NCBI GenBank assembly: GCA_016867055.1
Contig: VGKN01000040.1
Span: 1 to 9,217, forward strand
DNA length: 9,217 nt
Origin: Candidatus Omnitrophota bacterium
Lineage (GTDB): Bacteria; Omnitrophota; Koll11; VGKN01
Direction: 5' to 3'
Shown: positions 6,501-9,217 of the stretch, piece after piece
Layout of the letters: every line of letters starts with the position of its first letter
Position numbering within the stretch: the first letter of the stretch is position 1
Position numbers and translations under genes: made by a program
Notes under the pieces: model-generated
The model's database searches: none
What the model was told of the DNA's origin: nothing
What the model saw: only the letters and a program-made list of their open reading frames with translations

Positions 6501-9107
6501 TGTAAGAGTTTCTCCCTTCGTCCGCTTAGTCAAGCCGATCATTGCCGTATGAGCCAATTCAGGCAACCCAACCGGCTCTGGAAAGTCAAGCCGTGCTGCT
6601 GTTGTACATATCGCCTCCGCTGAAGCGTATGGTTGCACGTGGTCTACACGACCAATCTGTCCTCCACTGTCATTAGTCATAGCCACCTTCAACATACCAA
6701 ACTGGGTAGGTTCTTGCATCAGTTGTCCATTTAGGAGCACAGCACCCCCAACGCCAGTGCCTAACCAAAGGATGTACGCCTTCTTTAGGTTTGGTTCTTC
6801 TATAGAAATGGCGGTTGCTGCACCCTTCATGTCATTGTGAATAGAAATCTCAAATCGACTACCCCAGGCTTTTGTAAGTTCGGAATGAAGTGTTCTGGCA
6901 ACTGCACGGTCTTCATCTGTCCAATTTCTTTCAAGATTTCCAAAGTTGAGGTTGACATTATTGACCACAATGCCCGGGATGACTACCACCACGCGGCTGG
7001 GTTCTTCACCAATGGCTGAGATAGCATTTTTAATAACTTGTTTCACAGTTTCTACAAACACTGCTCCGCCTTCTTCAGCGCAACTTGGAATCCCTTGCTG
7101 CTCGTAGATTGGCTGTCCGTCTTTTATCGCAAAAACCTTGATGAAGGTACTACCAATATCAACGCCAAGAAATAACCCCTGACGCCTTTGGTCGAACATA
7201 TGTGGAGCGCGTAGGGTTTTAAATCGAATTTGACCAAGGGTATCTTCTCCTTCGTCTGTTGAAGCAGGAATCACGCGAACTGACTCCCCAAAGTTGACAT
7301 TTTCTCGGATATGCCTTTGATACCTTCCATCAAATTCTTCTTGGATTGCTTGAACGATTTCACGCTCAAGGGCTGGGTTATCCTCCACGCTTATAAGCAG
7401 AAAACGTGTCCCACCAAAGAGTGCAAGGTTAAATGCCAATGCGGTGATGTGTCTAAATATCTGCAGTTTATCTTCGCTGTGGAGCGCTGCTGGGATGGCG
7501 ATTGTCCGTGTAAAGCCCTTATCAATAATGCAGCTTACATTTACTCTTGTGGGCTCTGGAGTTGCCTGTGTAGCTTCTCTGATTAGGTCATCTCGCTCAC
7601 TCAAAACTGCTACATGACTTAATGAAAATAATCTTTGATGGAGAACAGCTGGAATATCCGCTGGCCCTGGAGATGGCATCTGTTCTTCCTCGGCCTGAAC
7701 AGGGGCTGGAGGATAGAGTTGATGGTCGTAGATATACTTTAGACCCCTGAATGGGACGAAGGGATAGCGGTGCGGGTCCTTACGGACTACGGTTGAAGAC
7801 ATTCCCTGAACCTCTGGAGGTAACTCGTGGATAAGGAAGTCATGCGTCAAGCCACGAATGACCCCTAATGTGCTATCGGCACGTTCCTCGAGTCTCTGAT
7901 AGCCAGGGTTTGACTGTCCAATGGGGAAATCCTTGCGGCCACGGACGACCAGTTCAATACGGTTAAAATCATCCCAGCCAACATTGAATTCTGTAATTCC
8001 GCGTTCAAGGTTTCGTGCCGAACTGGACAGTGTATCGCTTCCCGCTAAGTAAAAGAGCTTAATCTCTTTGTCAGGATTCAGGCGATAGAACTGTAGGGCC
8101 ATCGAAACCGGACCAATCTCATCATTTTCTAAACCATAGGAAGAATAGCGAAGCAATGGGGCAAAAGGCTCAAGAGCTCTTTTGGCAATCTCATGGCGGT
8201 GAGCTTTGCCGAGTTTACTAACTTTATAACCACCAAAGTCACCGGGCGGAGCAATAATCACAGCATCTAGGTTCAGGATGTTCATACTGTAAAAAGCAAA
8301 CGCTATATGTCCACAATGCAGAGGATTAAAGGTACCTCCTAAGACTCCCACTCGCACCGTTCGTCGGGACATTGGCTTCTGTGTTACGCTTGACTCGTTA
8401 TCAGAGAGTTTCAGGTCAATCGAAGGATCTATTGTCTCCTCTCTGACCTTTCTAAAAATATCCTGAAGATTCGTTATCACCTCCTGCTGTGTTTGTTCTA
8501 AAGCGGCTTTGGCACTTGTATCTTTGGTTTGCTCAATGAGTGTAGTAAAGTCTGAGTTTACAAAATGGAGAAGATTCGCCGAGAACAAATCAATCTGGTC
8601 TATAGGTAACTTGGGTGGTGGGGTAACTTTGGCTTGTGGGGCAGCGGGCGATTGTCCATCGGTGGCAGGCAGCGTGCCAGCTCGAGTTTTTACCGTCATT
8701 CGCTTAACCTTCAGTTTGCCAAAATTTCCTGTCTCAAGCGGTGGAGCTAAATAACTATTGCCTTTATAATCATTATCTTGTGTAAAAGTATTGGCAATAG
8801 CTTGGGGGTTGTTAAGGGGGTTGAAGGCAATCCCATTAAAGGGTAACAGCAACGAGTGAAAACGAGGAACGCCTGAGGGAGAATCCCTATGGAGCGCTCG
8901 CCCTTTATATTCCATAAAGGGCGAAGCATCAGGAGCCTCTTGGTTAGGAAACAGCCTAGCCTGGCGGAGGGCTGCCTCTTTCTGAGAGCCAAAAAGGCTC
9001 CTAATATCGTAATCAGGTGCTATGTTTGAAACAATAAAACACTCTATGATTAATATTGTTATTAGCCTGATAAAGAAGTTATTTTTAGTCATAACATTAT
9101 CCAACAT
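3600..9107 (-). CDS. Giant four-domain fusion: NadD-like, ROK kinase, GT78-like glycosyltransferase, extended SDR
   Basis: This 1835-residue protein has an N-terminal hydrophobic helix (about 11-30) and the leader shared with the downstream gene (30-59). A unique 57-residue insert follows (60-116), then YLAPPL and a linker. The domains come next: NadD-like adenylyltransferase (about 250-466, GGTFNPLHCGH and SSTVVR), an unassigned part (470-640), ROK-type kinase (644-958, GVDIGST, HND, LGTGVGG), GT-A glycosyltransferase (993-1400, QGKG and DSD) and extended SDR (1448-1812, GATGQIG and YKLAK). Each domain is near full length, with no internal stop or frameshift, so the gene looks intact. Such activities are normally separate cytosolic enzymes. 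A reading from TTG 9137 is possible, but ATG 9107 has a GGGAAGAG sequence 6 bases upstream. Coupling of the domains in one pathway is inference. The closest guess is synthesis of a glycosylated small molecule or glycoconjugate. Confidence 0.9.
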   Translation of the reverse strand: MLDNVMTKNNFFIRLITILIIECFIVSNIAPDYDIRSLFGSQKEAALRQARLFPNQEAPDASPFMEYKGRALHRDSPSGVPRFHSLLLPFNGIAFNPLNNPQAIANTFTQDNDYKGNSYLAPPLETGNFGKLKVKRMTVKTRAGTLPATDGQSPAAPQAKVTPPPKLPIDQIDLFSANLLHFVNSDFTTLIEQTKDTSAKAALEQTQQEVITNLQDIFRKVREETIDPSIDLKLSDNESSVTQKPMSRRTVRVGVLGGTFNPLHCGHIAFAFYSMNILNLDAVIIAPPGDFGGYKVSKLGKAHRHEIAKRALEPFAPLLRYSSYGLENDEIGPVSMALQFYRLNPDKEIKLFYLAGSDTLSSSARNLERGITEFNVGWDDFNRIELVVRGRKDFPIGQSNPGYQRLEERADSTLGVIRGLTHDFLIHELPPEVQGMSSTVVRKDPHRYPFVPFRGLKYIYDHQLYPPAPVQAEEEQMPSPGPADIPAVLHQRLFSLSHVAVLSERDDLIREATQATPEPTRVNVSCIIDKGFTRTIAIPAALHSEDKLQIFRHITALAFNLALFGGTRFLLISVEDNPALEREIVQAIQEEFDGRYQRHIRENVNFGESVRVIPASTDEGEDTLGQIRFKTLRAPHMFDQRRQGLFLGVDIGSTFIKVFAIKDGQPIYEQQGIPSCAEEGGAVFVETVKQVIKNAISAIGEEPSRVVVVIPGIVVNNVNLNFGNLERNWTDEDRAVARTLHSELTKAWGSRFEISIHNDMKGAATAISIEEPNLKKAYILWLGTGVGGAVLLNGQLMQEPTQFGMLKVAMTNDSGGQIGRVDHVQPYASAEAICTTAARLDFPEPVGLPELAHTAMIGLTKRTKGETLTKNEAIALRVMERAAEFLGENIIEAHKITHFDTTILGGGLAQSESGALLRQFIQDYLRRRAPNFLIDVRLTNLDPEMANAIGAAYLANIEDEEQNMKVTEVALETRIQQIDQQALALAQEAKRTGLADIVVMIPTHRAEPTALHVIQEVIQGLIQHYHKRQAIILITGEEERATDFHEQFKVAKTYQTKNIRVIGLLKQPQHQGKGWSLRTGMRFAQEVFTHTLGQRCVFLAIDSDIQNITADWIPQFIKPLMTQGHDLAFSSYSARDYMEDDRALKDHFTTPFLSALIGKEVYEAEGEYAIADGPIIQLLLEDHAIWEYMYPEFFFIPYAKALGKSIVGINFPEKLHHWQRYPLGRFAEYVRAYFDQALTQPFLTIDSTFAPLTSHVLPDVPSNVYVNIDPRRYLEDYQKGFRSHEAVYQNLTQQAIIPAAIYKQLKELANPQVDIQLLQRQLFTAPMWARTVFAFLEAYAETSYGQRPYLLQALTPLLVLRIASFALEINGKNFVDVRRALDIQTQLFVKERDEFLCRRHQKWLKRIRVKWTPPKPLQAISLISGTSSTRVVDQPARVPIEVPKDKASLQMVVTGATGQIGRSLVEHLLANGHQVQALVRPESPRRKRLSLDSPGLAIMEGDLLSLKTVKQLAQQQGTLYLLGAITDIPSKTPEAEARLIVVDGFVPGLIAYLRNVAGLEKQLRIVFGSSQVVFWIGPQRTGELDENTAIELAERAPEVADWIDKVITRFKAQLPQMLECENLTETLVPIVQEMLKEEHCKGEASIFQRYYPQVYPYKLAKWIGERLVSECNNVVIIRMTTSYGPGHDAESHVIPALIKAILRGEMGSYPTIIRDFTYIYDTVEILRNIATIPEIQRGINDVIHIASGKNVSPEEVKALVEQLMPGARGKISLVEAPLSLKPPHFNTQRAQELLGRPFTPFKQGLAKHIQWLRHTFIASKEKLYGLIDPEINRGL
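3672..4766 (-). other. Domain: extended SDR, NAD-dependent epimerase/dehydratase-like
   Basis: Residues 1448-1812 begin with a Rossmann strand and TGATGQIG (GxxGxxG at Gly1455, 1458 and 1461). A GDLL motif follows near 1501, then FGSS (Ser1569/1570) and the catalytic Y-x3-K as YKLAK (Tyr1657, Lys1661). After that come MTTSYGPG and RDFTYIYD, the substrate-pocket elements typical of nucleotide-sugar epimerases and dehydratases. The distance from the active-site Ser to Tyr is about 87 residues instead of roughly 25, because of an extra helical insertion rich in Glu, Leu and Gln. The product is likely a sugar-nucleotide or related oxidoreductase; the exact substrate is unknown. Confidence 0.83.
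4908..6131 (-). other. Domain: GT-A glycosyltransferase resembling mannosylglycerate/glucosylglycerate synthase
   Basis: Residues 993-1400 start with a GT-A strand (DIVVMIPTHRAEP, 996-1008). QGKGWSLRTGM follows (1071-1081), and then the metal-binding DSD (1102-1104) in FLAIDSDIQNITADWI. A PEKLHHW segment (1212-1218) offers His1216/1217 as a possible metal ligand. The C-terminal helical part (VLRIASFALEINGKN..., about 1359-1373) resembles, from memory, the C-terminal region of GT78 mannosylglycerate synthase. These enzymes transfer mannose or glucose from a nucleotide sugar to glycerate. The general GT assignment is firm; the GT78-like assignment is tentative. Confidence 0.7.
6234..7178 (-). 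other. Domain: ROK-type sugar kinase (ASKHA fold)
   Basis: Residues 644-958 carry the ASKHA phosphate-1 motif GVDIGSTFIK (648-657), HND with the probable catalytic base Asp759, and phosphate-2 motif LGTGVGGAV (782-790). They also carry the adenosine motif ILGGGLA (903-909) and GAAYLA. ROK proteins phosphorylate glucose or related sugars, or act as repressors. No DNA-binding helix-turn-helix is present here, so a kinase is more likely. The usual E-x-G-H motif reads QFGML (His replaced by Met805), and the Cys-rich zinc motif that normally follows is absent. Sugar specificity therefore cannot be read from the sequence. Confidence 0.85.
7188..7700 (-). other. Unassigned segment between the NadD-like and ROK domains
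   Basis: Residues about 470-640 begin with a Pro/Glu-rich linker (PAPVQAEEEQMPSPGPADIP). An apparently folded alpha/beta part follows, containing FRHITALAFNLALFGGTRFLLISVEDN and a helix rich in Glu and Gln. I recognise no family. It ends just before the ROK phosphate-binding strand at 645. It could be a small adaptor domain or an eroded enzyme domain. Confidence 0.5.
7710..8360 (-). other. Domain: NadD-like nicotinate/nicotinamide mononucleotide adenylyltransferase
   Basis: Residues 250-466 of the fusion protein show the nucleotidyltransferase signature GVLGGTFNPLHCGH (the GGTFNP-x-H-x-GH motif at 257-267). Near the end comes SSTVVRKD (437-444), equivalent to the ISST-x-IR motif that binds ATP phosphates. 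FYLAGSDTL (about 352-360) matches the conserved (I/L)xGxD element. The spacing of about 180 residues between first and last motif is typical of NadD. Family members join ATP to nicotinic acid mononucleotide to make deamido-NAD. The substrate here is not proven; related cytidylyltransferase-like enzymes share the same fold. Confidence 0.82.
8760..8930 (-). repeat. In-frame 171-bp insertion block with internal inverted repeats
   Basis: Aligned with copy A, the larger gene has 57 extra codons (residues 60-116) between NQEAP and NSYLAPPL. The extra block starts exactly where the 141-bp leader identity ends. It contains a perfect 10-bp inverted repeat, CGCCCTTTAT / ATAAAGGGCG, at 8899-8923 with a 5-base loop. 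A second short hairpin, AGGGA/TCCCT, lies at 8876-8888. The encoded peptide has no recognised domain. It may be a small palindromic mobile element, or sequence lost from copy A. No transposase or clear target duplication is visible. Confidence 0.6.
8899..8923. repeat. Perfect 10-bp inverted repeat with 5-base loop
   Basis: CGCCCTTTAT (8899-8908) pairs exactly with ATAAAGGGCG (8914-8923) around the loop ATTCC. After a one-base bulge, three further pairs (GCT/AGC) can form. It lies inside coding sequence near the right end of the extra block, so it is unlikely to be a terminator for this gene. Confidence 0.75.
8931..9071 (-). repeat. Shared leader repeat, copy B (in the giant fusion gene)
   Basis: This block pairs with 3349-3489 with five substitutions in 141 bases and no gaps. 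It includes its own version of the 72-bp palindrome (8931-9002). The outer arms AGGAGCCT/AGGCTCCT are intact, but the inner stem is weakened by two changes (ACAGCCT instead of GCAGCCC). Weaker similarity continues past the insertion into the YLAPPL(E/K)TG region, where CCTGTCT(C/T)AAGCGGTGG(A/G)GCTAA is shared on the plus strand. Confidence 0.9.
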
Positions 9108-9113
9108 AGCTAA

Positions 9114-9121
9114 CTCTTCCC
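9114..9121 (-). promoter_or_regulatory. Ribosome binding site supporting the start at 9107
   Basis: The minus strand reads GGGAAGAG, then 6 bases, then ATG at 9107. The longer reading from TTG 9137 is preceded by A+T-rich sequence without a purine tract. ATG 9107 also places the hydrophobic helix closer to the N-terminus, as in the 945-residue protein. Confidence 0.5.
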
Positions 9122-9164
9122 ACTCAAAACCACCCAAATAAAATTTGACTTGTTAGGGAAAATG

Positions 9165-9203
9165 TGATACTTTTTATCAAGTGCTTAGACTTAACGTAAG
9201 TCT
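9165..9203. promoter_or_regulatory. Two inverted repeats upstream of the giant gene, possible operator region
   Basis: A perfect 7-bp inverted repeat AGACTTA-ACG-TAAGTCT occupies 9187-9203. A 5-bp one, TGATA-CTTTT-TATCA, occupies 9165-9179. Both are upstream of the gene that starts at 9107, where a promoter is expected. TTGATA on the minus strand could be a -35 element, but no good -10 follows at the right distance. These may be operator sites; the evidence is only symmetry and position, and the window ends 14 bases further on. Confidence 0.3.
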
Positions 9204-9217
9204 TGAATTTGTGTTGA

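Noticed and set aside
8509..8992. Short open frames on both strands overlapping the leader and insertion of the giant gene
   Set aside because: They are out-of-frame or antisense readings of the leader, linker and repeat sequence. The giant frame runs through without a break and explains the region.
3640..9107. Misassembly or joining of separate genes as the cause of the giant frame
   Set aside because: Not excluded by the sequence alone, but the frame is continuous, linkers are Pro-rich as in natural fusions, and the shared leader also heads the second giant gene.

Overview
The window holds four genes: a small plus-strand pair at the left end, and two very large minus-strand genes that fill the rest. 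No rRNA, tRNA, CRISPR array or transposase gene was seen. The composition is moderately A+T-rich. The two big genes encode huge proteins that share an almost identical N-terminal leader (a hydrophobic helix, then an APDYDIRSLFGSQKEAALRQA-type segment and a YLAPPL motif) followed by completely different bodies. Giant enzyme fusions behind such a leader recall Candidatus Omnitrophota (PVC group). This is recognition from memory, not a database result, so the lineage is only a suggestion.

Layout. Positions 36-618 encode a DUF433 antitoxin-like protein and a DUF5615 PIN-like protein, separated by one base, forming a VapBC-like toxin-antitoxin module. Positions 685-3522 (minus) encode a 945-residue protein of unknown family that contains an HEYAH motif followed 23 residues later by ExxxD, the zinc-site pattern of gluzincin metallopeptidases. 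Positions 3600-9107 (minus) encode a 1835-residue protein that joins four recognisable enzyme domains. In order they are a NadD-like adenylyltransferase, a ROK-type sugar kinase, a mannosylglycerate/glucosylglycerate synthase-like GT-A glycosyltransferase, and an extended SDR (NAD-dependent epimerase/dehydratase). An unassigned segment of about 170 residues lies between the first two domains.

The two large genes are co-directional with a 77-base gap, and they converge on the toxin-antitoxin pair. Their leaders are 136/141 identical at the DNA level, while the proteins behind them are unrelated. The leader DNA contains a 72-bp nested palindrome. Exactly at the edge of that palindrome the larger gene carries an extra in-frame 171-bp block with its own strong inverted repeat. 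The C-terminal tail of the 945-residue protein resembles the linker that precedes the SDR domain of its neighbour. Together these features suggest a gene family assembled by shuffling domains behind a common leader. A joint pathway for the four enzyme domains cannot be derived from the sequence; a role in sugar or glycoside metabolism is the most economical inference for three of them.
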